Source: Rodentolepis nana
Taxonomy: Eukaryota > Platyhelminthes > Cestoda > Cyclophyllidea > Hymenolepididae
Assembly: GCA_900617975.1 (NCBI GenBank)
Contig: UZAE01000504.1
Location: forward strand, 1-22,106
DNA length: 22,106 nucleotides
Reading direction: 5' to 3'
In this document: positions 1 through 11,500 of the stretch, in pieces
How positions within the stretch are numbered: the first letter of the stretch is position 1
Layout of the letters: each line of letters opens with the position of its first letter
Notes under the pieces: model-generated
Told to the model about the DNA's origin: nothing
The model's database searches: none
What the model saw: only the letters and a program-made list of their open reading frames with translations
Position numbers and translations under genes: made by a program

Positions 1-170
1 ACCTTTTTCTCTACCTTTGTGTCTGTCTGTCTCTTTTACACATGTGAATCACTCTTCTTCCCTCCCCCCCCCTTCATCGACTTTTGTGACACAGATGTTC
101 CCCTCCTCTGTGAAGCCCGAAGTCCACAAAAAGGCTAATGATAACTACCATAAAGCCCGTCATTTGATGT
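1..170 (-). repeat. Interspersed repeat R1, copy A (truncated by window start)
   Basis: Read on the minus strand, this stretch aligns with 15793-16055 on the plus strand. Shared landmarks in order are ATCAAATG, a TAGTTATCATTAGCC block, GACTTC followed by GGCTTCACAGA, a purine-rich GGGGAA/GGAACATC block, AAAAGTC, a G-run, GAAGAGTG, TGTAAGAGACA-like sequence and AAGGTAGA. By eye about 70% of positions agree, with small indels. The 3' end lies beyond the window start. Unlike copy B, the TTATCAT half-unit occurs once here. No coding frame is conserved between copies, so I read it as a non-autonomous interspersed repeat. The class (SINE, MITE or fragment of a larger element) is unknown. A C9 run at 64-72 is the copy's G-run on the other strand. 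Confidence 0.7.
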
Positions 171-3100
171 AAATGGTTCTAGGACGTAGCTCCAGGAAGC
201 GAAGCAGAGGAACATTCGAGCAGGAAACAGTGTTATGACTGCTCCACAGACTCTGCTTCCATTTAATTGACATAATTTGTTGATAGTTTATTCAAGTAAT
301 TAGAACGCTTGTACACAATAATAGTTGCCAAATGCAATAGGTATTTATCAGGAGAACCTTTTAAATTGTTTCCTTTAGAAACTTAAAAATGTAATTATCC
401 TACAAGTAAGATAAAGCGAATCGACATTTGCCGTTTTATTCATGATTCCCATCTTTATTTCCTTTGCTAAAATTTAAAAAATCGTGCGAAATCGTAATAT
501 TGAATTCAAAGATTATTTTTTGAATTTTAATTTGACAATTTGATTTTCTATTTTTTAAAATTTTTTTGATACTGTCAAATGTAGTTGGAATTTGATCGCT
601 CGATTAAAATTTTATTGAGCAAGTTGCCTATTTGAAAGGAACTTACATTAACATTCAAATTAACTAAATTTAGAAAATTCATACTGTTGGAGAATTCTGA
701 AATGATTGCGCTCTAAATTCCGGTTCTCTAAATGGTGGGAGTCAATCTTCAGATTCCCATGATTTCATTTTATGCACACTCTGCTTATAATTCACTAAAT
801 GTCAATCAATAGCGAGTCTATATAATGACAGAGTTATTGGCGTTTCAATTGGGAGTAGTTAACAAGTGGATATTCAAAGTACTAGAGCTTTCAACTGGAA
901 AATTTAAATGCTGGATTTCTGAATATCTGGATTAGAAAAAGATGGCGCAATTCTCAGTAAGCCCTACCATTATTGTTGCTAAAATGCTACTGTTATTGTT
1001 ACGAAAATGTCGAGCAGTGATCTAAACAAGATGAGTCATGAAATAGGTAGCCCAATCAACTCGATACTTATATCTGAGGAACCACCAATAAGTATACTAA
1101 AGTACACCAATGAATGGTGCTCGTTAATTTTAGAGCCCTAACTATGTGGGCTAATTTACAAAGTGAATATTAACGGGTAATGATTGGAAATAAGAGATTT
1201 CTATGATCTATTGGGAGCAATTTTAGACGAAAAGATCAGTCACATTAAGTTGAATTTTGAATGTAAAAAATGATTTATATTACACTCAGCCTAAAAAATC
1301 ACAAGCACTTGCTTGTTGTTAATAAAAAAACGTTTATTTCTTTTCAATTAATTAAGCTCCAACTCTCACTAGCACGTTAGAATATAGGCGTTTGAAATTT
1401 ATTCAATGATACTTAAATCATATTCCATTGCATAAATTTAGACCCATAACAAAATGTCTACTTAAATTACTCAGTAGAAAATATTTTTAATTTTAGTAAC
1501 TCATCAGCTTAACTTCAAGTAAACATTTCCAGTTAAGCATTACATATTATGCGTCATTTAAATTTGGTTCAATAATACTACTAAAGTGAGAAGTTATTAA
1601 GAGTCGGGTTTCATTAAACCCCATTTAATTCTGCGCTATTAACTCCAAAGGTTTTTTTTTAATTCTGAAGTTCTGATGATTACGCATTTCATACGCCAAT
1701 AACTTACATTTATAATTTAGTAAAAAATCATTACACATTGCAAATATGAACTTATTTAGGAAACATGAGTAGCTTACAAGTTCAAACATTAAACATTGGA
1801 CAAAGAAGTGCGAACTATACCTAAGTAGTAACACCCACCCCATCTACAGCCAAAGATTAAATATTCAAAGACTCCTTTAAGGTTTCGACTTTAAATTCTA
1901 CCACTATTCGAGTCCTTTCCGTAGGCAATATTTGCGTTTTTACTGCCCTCTGTGTGTAGTTACTTTTCGCTGATTAAATATTGGCAAAAATGCCTCACCT
2001 TCAAAAATAATTGAAATAAATTCCACCTAGAAGTAGAAGTGGTGTTTTAGAGGGGAGTTAACTTTGACTGAATCTTAACTGAATAGGGAAAATATCCAAC
2101 GATTCTTAAACAACTGAAATGGTTCTTATCAAATTAACTTGTAGGATCTGAGCATTTTTTAAATCATCATAAACAATAAAAATTTAGGGAAAGCAGAAAA
2201 ATAGAAAACGAACTAGAGCCCAACTCAAATTTTATACCATAAACACAAATTCCAGTTGAGTTTCATGAGAAGTTTAGAAAATCAATATAAATTTCGTGAA
2301 AGGAACTACGTTATGATTATAAATGCCGATATATTGACCTTTACAGGATTTTGCACAAAATTTAAAGCAATTTAAAATCCTTTCAAATTGCATTCTCTAC
2401 GGTTATCTTCAAAATAATGAATCTCTCACGCTAAATTGAAAAAAAAACGCTCATTGGCGCCGGTTTAATGGGTTCTGATAAAAAGGTTTTTATGAGAAAA
2501 TCTTATTATCTCCAATATGCCCTATTTTTACAAGAAGCGCCTTTCACTAACTTAGTGGAAAATTTGAATATTTAGTGGCAAATTTTACTCTTGGCTCAAA
2601 GCGAAGAAGAATTTCTTCACTTAAATAGAAATAAATGGCAAGCGTTCAAGTTGTGATGCGTCTCTTTATAAATCAGAGTGGCCATTAATTCAGCTTCAGT
2701 GGAATATTAATGGCAATTTATTCCCTTCTATGTACAGAAAGTAGAGTGTTAACAGGGGTTCCTTGACAATCACAATACATTTTTAGTTAAAATATACTGC
2801 GAAAAATGAGTAGCAAATTGGATACTTATTGCAAGACATGAAAGAAAAGATGATTAAGTGGTGAGAGAAAATAGCCATTCAGGTAAATTAACTAGACAGC
2901 TAGTTCCGAATATCTCCAATTTAAAATCATGAAAAAAACCATAAAAATTTCTTTCTTTCAATACTTCAAGCGCTCAGGTGTGCAGTCATCCATTTGGCAA
3001 CATCATGCATAAAAATAATAATTTGGTTTCCAAAGCGAAATTGTTTATAGGTACTGCTGGTGATAAAGCATTATTTAGTCATAAGTTCATGCTGTTCATA

Positions 3101-3180
3101 ATGTAGATTTTGTCAAATTCGTGATCTCTTCTTCATCCGACAGACATGAACTTGCAGTTATTGACCACTCTTCGACCACC
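171..3180. other. Non-coding AT-rich stretch, nothing recognised
   Basis: All six frames are densely interrupted. The longest frame (minus strand, 1625-1843, 72 codons) has a low-complexity, hydrophobic, K/N-rich translation typical of random AT-rich DNA. A quasi-palindrome GCTCGAT...ATTGAGC at 598-620 and a short hairpin at 1301-1316 (ACAAGCA/TGCTTGT) are the only local structures noted, and both are within chance expectation for this composition. Confidence 0.6.
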
Positions 3181-3196
3181 AGAGGAGAGGGGGAGA

Positions 3197-3227
<31 letters not shown>

Positions 3228-3228
3228 T
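3181..3228. repeat. GA-rich microsatellite
   Basis: A purine-only tract with one T. An imperfect GA/GGGA section at 3181-3201 leads into an uninterrupted GA run at about 3203-3227. It is an ordinary dinucleotide microsatellite. GA tracts can bind GAGA-type factors or form triplexes, but nothing nearby (gene, promoter) supports a regulatory role here. Confidence 0.95.
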
Positions 3229-5466
3229 AAAAGAACGTCTACTTCATCGTGCTGGCTAATCAACTCTGAATGAGACGAAAACGAACACTAACAAGGAGCT
3301 GTTAAGCATGTGACTGTTTGGCGATAATTCACACAAAACCCATCTTTAAGGCACTAGCAAAAGTCCGTAAGAGGCCATTCTGCAAGTGCAACAAAAATCT
3401 AAAGCTATTTTGCCGTGAAAACTCACAATCAGGAGTGCCTCACCTCGCATTTACTTGAATATTAGTCTGCGTGCACGTTTTTCATCTATCTGCTGTACCA
3501 AATAAACATTTCGTTGTGCTGAAAATAAGACTTTGTGGAGACTTGTGTCTAGTCAAGTAAGAATTGACGTCTTATTTCTCAAATTCCGTTTAACTTGTAG
3601 CTTAGCTGAGGGTCTGCTGTCTTAAATGGATAAAGAGTTAGAGTAAATTGATTGACCTTGATAAAATTGACCCCGTAAAAAGTAATCGACTCTATGACCT
3701 CAAACTGCCCTGTCAGTGAGTTTATTACACTACCAAAAAAGGTGAAAATAGGTTTAATTTACCCGACATAATCAAATTAGTCTCTGCAGTCCGCTTTTTG
3801 AGAGGATCGGAATTGAAATTCTGCCCAAATTTTAAGACATTAAAGAACTGCCTAAATGTTTTTATTTTTACGAGAGCAAACATTTAGCACATCTTTGGAG
3901 AGAAATTATTGAACACAGCTTTTAAGTATCTATTTATTTCTGGCTGAAAATTGCGTAATTGACCTTGAAAATAGTTTAAAACTCAATAGAAATACATGAC
4001 GAAATACCATCTTGGCAATCATGGCGTTGAGACTGCCAAAATAAAACCATATTTGTGGAACTAGTTGATGTTTCACCTAAGCTTTACTAAATTGTTTTTG
4101 AAGTTACTTCACATTTAACAATTCTCAAGTTTTGAGATTGGGGCTGTTTTGTGGTTAATTAGGTAGTGAAGGCATAATACTTTCCTAATATAGCAATATT
4201 ACAGTACCTAGACTAAATTGCCCTTCAATTCCACAATGGAGTAGATTATTCAATTATGGACAAAATGTTTGAGGTCTAATCAGCGAAAATAAAGGTTCTC
4301 GCAACAGTAGCGGAAGCTAAATGACTTCTACTTTTTTCCGCACATCTACTTCCACTGTTCCCTAGAGTCCTTTATGATTTTCTTCCTAAGCTCTACTTAG
4401 GCCTGACCCTCCGAAAGCACTTCCCACCGCAGTTCCAATTAGGATAACTAATGATGATATAAAACCGGCATAAAAGTAACGAATCTCAGACATTTTATAG
4501 AATCCTCAATGCCTGAAGTCGCTTCATCTCGACCCACTCGTGATTGCCTTCCTATTCGATATGAACTGCTGGACGATAAGTAACAGAGAAGGTTTCGTTT
4601 GTCGAGTCTGCTTCTTTCTCAATTAGAATTGCATTAAAGGCAGTTGCATGAAATGCTGGAGAAACAAACAAATGTGTCCACTCCTTTCTCCCGAAATCCC
4701 CTCACGTGCTCACTCGTTGCCTTTTTCAAACACTCTGGCCTATACAAGTGGCCTCCAATTCTATTAGATTCATACTTAAATCAATCAAAGGTCACACCTC
4801 TTAAATCTTCTGCAACATAAATACTGTGCACTTGGTTATAAAGGGCTGTTAGGATGACCGAGTGCCCAAAATGATATGTGACTTTGAACTAACTCGTCTT
4901 CATAGTCATTGAATCGACCGACTCATGCACAATAAAGTACATGCTTTTAACTTTCAAGGTCACAAACAGTTTCGCTCCTGAGGACAACACAAAAGTCTAT
5001 TTGATCTTCACCGCCGTTCGACATTAAAGGACATTATTACCCCCCTAATAAACACTTTTATTACGCATGCACAGCCCTCAATTTTATTGGTTTGATGACA
5101 ACGACTCTTAATGCTACCGCAAAGAATGGAGGGGATATGGGAGACCGTTTTGTCTACCCATCAATGGAATTTTATGATTTTCATGACTAATGGATAAAAT
5201 ACAAAATCGGAATTAAAATTTGACTATTTATTTAATGCGAACTCCTTGTATCCTTGGAGGCATTTTTAAGAACAAACCCAATTGACCCTTTTCTTTGGTA
5301 ACTGAAAATTTGTTGGAAGATGAAAATGATTTTAAAAAGAAACGTGCACATAGGGTGGAGTGAATTGTACATTTTGAGCGAAATAGGGGAAAGTTAGTGC
5401 CAATTTCCCATTTTGACATTAAATGTTCGTCTACCTTCTATTCCTTGATATTCAACTCTGAGTAAA
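3229..5466. other. Non-coding stretch, nothing recognised
   Basis: No open frame longer than about 60 codons and no recognisable motif. The minus-strand frame at 5228-5419 (63 codons) has no similarity that I recognise. Composition is AT-rich with small GC-richer patches near 4.4-4.7 kb that lack coding potential. No repeat shared with other parts of the window was found here. Confidence 0.55.
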
Positions 5467-5660
5467 TTAACCCTTTAACACCCTTAGAATCGTACGGTCC
5501 TCTTTCGTAATAGAAGGCGCTATTGCCATTTGCAATCTGTTCAATACGTCCCTATAGCCTTCACCTGATACATCACCAAAACTCCCTCACGTCGGAGGTA
5601 ACAGTCCGCTGTGAGACATGCGTGTGAGTGCGGTCGGGTGCATTTCTCGAAAAGGACAGG
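5467..5660 (+). repeat. TTAA-ended repeat R2, copy 1 (left part)
   Basis: It begins with TTAA followed by CCCTTTAACACCC. This resembles the first bases of piggyBac-type termini (TTAA target site, then CCC/CCCT). It then aligns collinearly with 11650-11886 through landmarks CGTA(C/T)GGTCC, TCGTAA.AGA, GGC..CTATTGCC, CAAT(A/G)CGTC, AGCCTTCA.CTGATAC, ACCAAAACTC, CACGTCGG, GAGTGCGGT and CATTT. Similarity fades after about 5660, where copy 2 runs into its right end. No matching right terminus or second TTAA could be identified for this copy, so it is either truncated or its end has decayed. The minus-strand frame at 5541-5795 crosses the repeat, but nothing in its translation is recognisable. Confidence 0.72.
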
Positions 5661-6012
5661 TTTGTTCTCCGTAATTTTGTGATTGAAAAAGACTTTCAGG
5701 CTATGTGTTACAGTTACTTCGGCAGTACCAAACTCGAAACGACTAATCGCTATTGCTGTTGAGGTGCGAACCTTTGAGGTTGGATTGATAATCACTTTCT
5801 GGCTTCATAAATTTACGAGCCTTAATGTAAATTCAGTTAGAAATTGAAAGTGAAACTTTCATTTGGACACGGTAGCTGTAACGTTAATGGAAAAAATAGT
5901 TCTCAATTTGAGAAGTATCTTCAAATATATAATTATCCAATTAGTCAGCAAAGCCCCTTCACTACATACATATTCTTCATCCTATATTGAAAATGACCTT
6001 GGACTCATTAGA
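5661..6012. other. Non-coding spacer between R2 copy 1 and R1 relic
   Basis: No coding signal. A small hairpin TGAAAG/CTTTCA lies near 5845-5861. The 61-codon plus-strand frame starting at 5863 runs into the R1 relic and is not credible as a gene. Confidence 0.5.
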
Positions 6013-6080
6013 AGCCTCTATGAGGACCGAAGTCAGCTAAATAGCTAATGATAACTATTCAAAACGCATGCCATGTTGAA
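6013..6080 (-). repeat. Interspersed repeat R1, short relic (copy C)
   Basis: On the minus strand it carries CA.CATGGCA.GCGT, then AATAGTTATCATTAGC, TTTAG, TGACTTC and TC.T.A.AG, in the same order as in the R1 half-units at 15793-15952. Over the 39 bases that include TAGTTATCATTAGC and TGACTTC I count 32 identities with the middle half-unit of copy B. Flanking similarity on the low-coordinate side, to about 5990, is too weak to claim. It is a short, old fragment. Confidence 0.6.
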
Positions 6081-7268
6081 AAAAGCTCTAAACGATGTGA
6101 CTCCTCTCATCAGCCAAATATAGGTACGTATCCACTGTCCCGTTTGCTTAAATTATGTTGATCGGAAGTTGGGGTGGGTGCAAATCCTGGCTTTATGGTT
6201 ACCAAGGTAGGTATCAACTGTGTGCCGCAACAGAGTTAACTGGGATATTCACTTCATGGTGGAAACCTCGGCCAAGTGATGGCTGAATTTCGGCTGCCTA
6301 GTCACATTAACAAGTGCGTTCACTTAGTCATAGTTAGCTCATAACACACTGTAATCTAAAGTCATGTTTGGCTAAAAACGGAAGCGGCGATATCAAAGGC
6401 GGAAAAATAAGTGACATCTGGCCACTTTCAGAGGCTTCAAGGAGGAGAGAGAGAGTCAATAGCGTACATTGCCTCAACAACTGTCCCACCCTAATATATG
6501 AATGCCCTCCGAGAGGGGAGTTGTATAATTATGGTGACATGAAGAATCAAAGGCCCAAAATGAGTCAGGAAGCAGTCGACGCCCATCAAATAAACTGATG
6601 GATAAAGCGAGGTGGAGGCGACTCGAATGGGGTGATCACTTGTTCTGTGATGACAAGATATGACCGAAGCGCACCCGACCGTACCTTGGGTGTGGGCTTA
6701 AGTTTGGGTGGAGGTAATTAAGTGATGCATTTGATTGAAAATACAATTTCTTGCTTAAAACTTCATTTCATTCACATCTCCCAATGCCTAGCATCAATAT
6801 CACATGCAGGAGCCGAAATAATTTCGAAATACAGAATGAATACAACTAGTTTAGCAATTTTCCATCCGGTAGGTTTCGGCCATTAGAAAAAAATTTAATG
6901 AAATAGTATAATTAGTAGTTTGTTTTAATTCAGTACTAAAAATATATTTGGGATATCATGGATATGAGCGCAGAAGTACAACAGATCCTGAAGGCTGAAA
7001 TTTAGACCAATGGAGCACCTTGCGATGAGCCATCGAACACTTCACTTTCAGTCAGATCTTGGCCCTAACTTCTCTCGAATGCAATCTCTGCTCATCATGT
7101 TCACACGTTGCCAGACCTCTTTCCTTTTGTCGATTAGGCTCATGGTGCCTATTTTATAATTTCAGACGGTTGCAAGTGAAGTCTGAATCTTTGGTGATTA
7201 AAGTATATTTTAGTAAATGCGCTCTGTGTAGCCATTTGAAATAGAAGTTTGATTGCGTTTCCGGCATG
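6081..7268. other. Non-coding stretch with a GC-richer block
   Basis: About 6120-6720 is visibly richer in G and C than the rest of the window and includes GGTGGGTG, GGAAGCGGCG, GGCGACTCG and CGCACCCGACCG-like patches. The longest frame is plus strand 6368-6598 (76 codons). It has no start context, domain or motif that I recognise, and its GC excess is not codon-structured. From 6720 to 7268 the sequence returns to AT-rich with nothing recognised. It ends at the TA (7269-7270) where the mariner element inserted. Confidence 0.5.
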
Positions 7269-7270
7269 TA

Positions 7271-7300
7271 TTGGGTGGGCAACTAAGTCATTGCCGATTT
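7271..7300 (+). repeat. Mariner terminal inverted repeat (element 3' end)
   Basis: It starts TTGGGTGGGCAACTAAGT. The outer 23 bases are an exact inverted match to 8541-8563, and about 28 of 30 match overall, with mismatches at repeat positions 24 and 27. The transposase stop codon (7300-7302) touches its inner border. Confidence 0.96.
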
Positions 7301-8381
7301 CAAATAAGAAGGCAAATTTGGAATTTTTGTTTAAAAATATAACTTTGTTCAATTAGATATTGGCCGTTCTTGTCGATGACCTTTTTCCATCGTTCTGGCA
7401 GAGTAAAAATTCCCCGGTCGTAAAATGTCTGGTCTTTGCTATTAAAAAACTGAATTAATTGTGATCCGACATCATCCGCGTTGTTAAAAATTTTACCATT
7501 TAAAGAGTTTTGCATGGAACGAAACAAATGGTAATCCGAAGGCGCAAGGTCAGGGCTATATGGTGGGTGTGACAAAACATCCCAACCCAGTTCCAATAAT
7601 TTTTGCCGAGTAACCAAAGATGTGTGGGGCCTTGGGTTATCATGATGGAAAACAACACCCTTCCGATTTGATAATGCCGGCCGCTTATCTTCAATTGCAT
7701 CCTTCAGTTTTTCCAGTTCTTCAACATACACATTTGAATTTATCGTTTGTTTCTGCGGCATGAGTTCAATATACAAAATTCCTTTGTGATCCCCCCACCA
7801 GACTGACAGCATAATCTTTTTTTGGTGAATCTTTGCTTTTGATACTGTTTGGGCTGGTTGATCTTGCTTCACCCATGATCTCTTGCGAGTAACATTGTTA
7901 TAAACTATCCACTTTTCGTCACCAGTAACTAGGTTCTTCCTCGGAAATGGATCATTCTCATTGCGTTTCAGTAGCGGCGAATCACAGATGCTAATCCGTT
8001 GCGTCAAATGAATTTCCTTTAACTGGCGAGGGATCCATAAATCAAGTTTCTTGACATAACCAAGGGTTTTTAATTTTTTTTTTCAATGCATGTATGCGAC
8101 ACATTGAGCTTCTCTGCAATATCTCGTGTTGTGCTGTGACGATTTGATAATGGCCTTGATATGGGTGTCATCCACTTCGACTGGGCGGCCAGATCGTTGT
8201 GAATCTTTCAGTGAAAAATCACCGGAACGAAATCTTTCAAACCAATTTCGACACTGCCTTTCTTCCTCACGGCTTCATCTCCATATACGGCACATAACTT
8301 CTTTTGTGCTTGCGATGCGTTCTTGCCTTTTCGGAAGTAATACAATAAAATGTGTCGGAAGTGCACGTCCTGTTCTTTCAT
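7300..8381 (-). pseudogene. Mariner transposase pseudogene (three frameshifts)
   Basis: Transposase that would bind the element's inverted repeats and cut and rejoin DNA at TA sites. The ATG at 8381-8379 opens MKEQDVHFRHILLYYFRKGK, a typical mariner N-terminal DNA-binding start. The frame then breaks three times: at about 8255-8270, just after GDEAV; at about 8130-8150, after IIKSS; and in an A10 tract (T10 on plus, 8074-8083), where the true frame resumes as LKTLGYVKK. The linker motif WIPRQL (8037-8020), equivalent to the family's WVPHEL, and the whole catalytic half are open from 8007 to the stop at 7300. The catalytic aspartates are visible: TGDEKW (7920-7918), HHDNPRPH (7641-7639) and YSPDLAPSD (7536-7534). 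The last two are separated by 34 residues, which is the mariner DD34D signature. Total span is close to the usual 340-360 codons. Oddities: the family's HxDNARPH reads DNPRPH here, and WWGDHKG carries one residue more than the usual WWDxKG. The catalytic core looks intact, but the gene cannot give a full-length protein. Confidence 0.95.
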
Positions 8382-8533
8382 TTTTAAATTGGGATAAAAA
8401 CAAAACTAAAGAACTAAACAAAAAAATTTTTTACTAATTAACCTAGAAGCCCATACAGTAAGAAAAAAATATAGGTTAGATGCTCTGGCCACGTTAACAA
8501 AACAAAAGAAAGTATAGAGTGAATCCGTCAACA

Positions 8534-8563
8534 AAAACGACAATGACTTAGTTGCCCACCCAA
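8534..8563 (-). repeat. Mariner terminal inverted repeat (element 5' end)
   Basis: The reverse complement begins TTGGGTGGGCAACTAAGT and matches the other end exactly over 23 bases. TA follows at 8564-8565. Together with TA at 7269-7270, this fixes the insertion boundaries. Confidence 0.96.
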
Positions 8564-8565
8564 TA

Positions 8566-11500
8566 GAATTTTCCCTCTTATATCAGTGTTCTCAGATGGT
8601 GATGGAGTCAATAACCCCCACTGCAAATTTTCTAAAGGAAGATACTTGGGAGTGATTTTTCCTCTGTTCGTCGAAGAAAACACCAATAAAATTCGATATT
8701 ACACGATAAATGATGCTGTAGGTCAAAAATTGTCGTTGTTATTTTTATTTTTCATATACTACTTATATTCGGATGTCATTGCTATTTACAGATGTCGCTT
8801 TTACGTGGTCTACTTGAATCAATGATTCCTTAAATGAAACGGTTCAGACAGAGACTATATGACCTTTAATTGGGGCAATTCATAATACTCTTCCTCCTTA
8901 GCAAATTTGTTGATCGAAAATTTTCAAGGGAATGCAGTCGTAACTTGGCTTCAAAGCCATGTGGATAAATTTTTAAGGCTGAATGTGTACAATTCATTGA
9001 CATTTTACTCATCTTCTACTCCACACTTTAGTTCAAGAAGGTTAGTTTGAGGATGGAGCAGTGCACAGAACGAGTTAAGTTGGGGATTTTCGAAATAGAA
9101 GAAAAATTACTGATTTAATAGAGGAAGGGAGAGGGGAGGGATGATATTGGCCCACTGAATTAAAATGAGAATCCAAAATTTCAACACTCACGTAGTTCAC
9201 AAAAAAAAGATTATTCAAATTCGAAATCGTCTTGAGGCTGAATTGCATTACATAATCGCACTTTGCAAGGTCTGGAAGGGTCACCTGCCATGCGTTAGGA
9301 TTTTTGGCACTGCTAAATGCACCAGTCATACTAAAATTCCCTCTCTAAAAGTCCGATTAGAACGTCCGAGAAAGTTGTCTTTTACCTGTTTAAAAAGCCT
9401 ACTTTATCAGGCCTTATACAAAGTAAATATTCCAATGTCTTAGAACCATTGCAAAACGAAATTAGCCAAATCATTAGCTAATTAGTCCAGAGAGAAAAAG
9501 ATTCAGTCTGAAAATAAACTTCATAGGTACTTGTAAAGTAAGTTTCACAGAGATTTAATGCACAATAAAAGACTATCGACAATTTGCTTTTGGGAAACAA
9601 GTATTTAAGCTTTCAATTTCTTAATTGCTGCCCAATTTTAGCATCAAGAGCAAACTTTGAATGGAACTTTCTCGAACGACTGGATTTCATAGAAGGTATA
9701 TTGCAATATTTGTAGGCGCCTTCGTAGCAAGACGATAGGAGTCTAAAGTCCATTTCGTGATCTTTTGGATAAATGTGTGTCAACCCGTTAAATCCAAATT
9801 CAAGATGTAGAAAAATTAAATGGAAAAGATCATTTGTTGGAAAGGTGACCTCAAGTGGGTTTTATCTTCGAAACCGGTGGTTAATCACAATTCCTTCCCA
9901 ACAGACCATCCGATCAATCATTCCATCTTTTTGCCTTTTCATGTTCACCCTCGGTCAATCGCCTTACTGTCCACATTGGCTTAATTACATTTCCAAAATA
10001 ATGAACCATTTGCCCATACTCTCTGCCTGTGTGCACGAAGTGCCATTACTACACCTCTGAGAGAGAGATTTCCTCCATCAGCATCATTGGTGCTTGTCAA
10101 TCTTTTACTCGAAGTCAGAAATTCTGTCTTATTCTGATGTAATTTTGTATTTCTACCCATATCAGGGTTAGTCTTGCGGAGCAATTCCAAATTCAGCATT
10201 CAAGGGAGATCGAGTGGCCTAGCACAAAATATGATGAACTTCAAGCTAGTATAATATAGGTGAGGCAGGCAGTTATCTCATAATTTAAACGAAAAGTTCT
10301 TCTTTAATTTAATAACTACTATTTAAGCTCCGAGTCTTCAGTTTGTGAAACACACTGCTTCGTGGATTTCACAGTGGAGTCAATAGTATGAATAAATACA
10401 TCAAATAGCAACAAATTCGGAAAAAAGTAATTAAAGAAATATAAATAGATAAAGGAATATAGACCAATTTCCAAAATGACTGTAACAATTACCGGTATCT
10501 AATATTGCATTTAATTATGACTTGTCGGAAAAGTTATTATTTATTATATTTCCTGCGGTAAAAAGAAATTAATTATTTCTTTTAATGAAATTACTCTTGG
10601 CTGGGGGGGGGGGTGACCTGACGAAGTCGAAGCGGTGGCTCTACATCTCACCAAACCTCCAAGCAGTCTACTTCCGGATTAATGTAGCACTGAATATGGG
10701 CCTTTTTTACTTAAAGTCTGATTTAATGAACTATTGTAATGCAACTGTTTCAAATTAACACGATTTTTTAGAAATAAATTTTTGTTGTCGGCAAATGCGA
10801 TTTTCTCCAATCCAGTAGACTTGTTGACATTTCCGCTTTGTCTACGCTAAAAAGCTGGCATTGCACCTTTTTTTGCCAAATTTCCTGCACAAGTCATTAT
10901 TTTCAAATATCAACTTGTTTTCGGCTACTTAAAAGATGAAAATATCATGCAATGGAAATAAATATTGCTGTAGTTTATTTCATTTAAAGAATGGATTTAA
11001 TTGTTACATATTTCTGAAGTATTAAAAAGACAAATTTTTCCTTTCTATGTCATTTTAAATTGATGAGGTTAAAATGAAGCAAATTAGAGACATTAAGTGT
11101 TAAAAAAATTAGAAATGTTACAAACAAAACTGTGAACTTCCATTATTTCCTTTAAAATTTGTACATTGTGAGGTTTCAGCTTAATTTCACTAAAAATATT
11201 TTAATCGAACAATCAATTAAGTAACTAGTAAAATCAAAATTGACAAAATTATGAATTGAATGGGAATTGGAATGTGGTTAACGAGAAAAAATTAAGACAA
11301 ATTGGTGAGCAGGTAATTTCGCCTAAATCAAATATTTAAAAAAGGGACCCGTGATCTCAATTTCTCTCCAGTATAACGAGAAGCATACGTTTAAATCACC
11401 ACCGAAAGATTATGGCAGAATTTAAAATTTGAAGGTCGCGCTCAATTCTCATTAAAATATTAACTTTAAATATTAAATAGAAACAATAACTAGGACCCTT

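Larger units (their letters stand above)
7271..8563 (-). mobile_element. Full-length mariner (Tc1/mariner superfamily) DNA transposon
   Basis: This is a 1,293 bp element with terminal inverted repeats at both ends and a TA dinucleotide directly outside each end (7269-7270 and 8564-8565). The TA is the expected mariner target-site duplication. Length, end structure and the single internal transposase gene all fit the mariner family, which moves by DNA cut-and-paste. The transposase reads on the minus strand, so the element's 5' end is at 8563. About 180 bases of untranslated leader precede the gene, and the coding frame runs almost into the inner edge of the 3' inverted repeat. Because both ends are almost intact while the gene is frameshifted, this copy cannot make its own transposase but could in principle have been mobilised in trans. 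From memory, the ends starting TTGGGTGGGCAACTAAGT resemble mellifera-type mariners. That subfamily call is only tentative. Confidence 0.97.

Noticed and set aside
3181..3228. GA tract as a regulatory element
   Set aside because: No gene or promoter is visible nearby; a plain microsatellite explains it.
7059..7244. 61-codon plus-strand frame with several cysteines just outside the mariner
   Set aside because: Cysteine spacing fits no zinc-binding pattern, and there is no other support.
8126..8437. 103-codon plus-strand open frame
   Set aside because: It lies antisense to the mariner transposase N-terminal half and its translation has no family features; it is a shadow of the element.
9773..10060. 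95-codon plus-strand frame, the longest outside the mariner
   Set aside because: No recognisable domain or codon bias. A frame of this length is expected by chance in 22 kb, and it may at most overlap an exon that cannot be shown.
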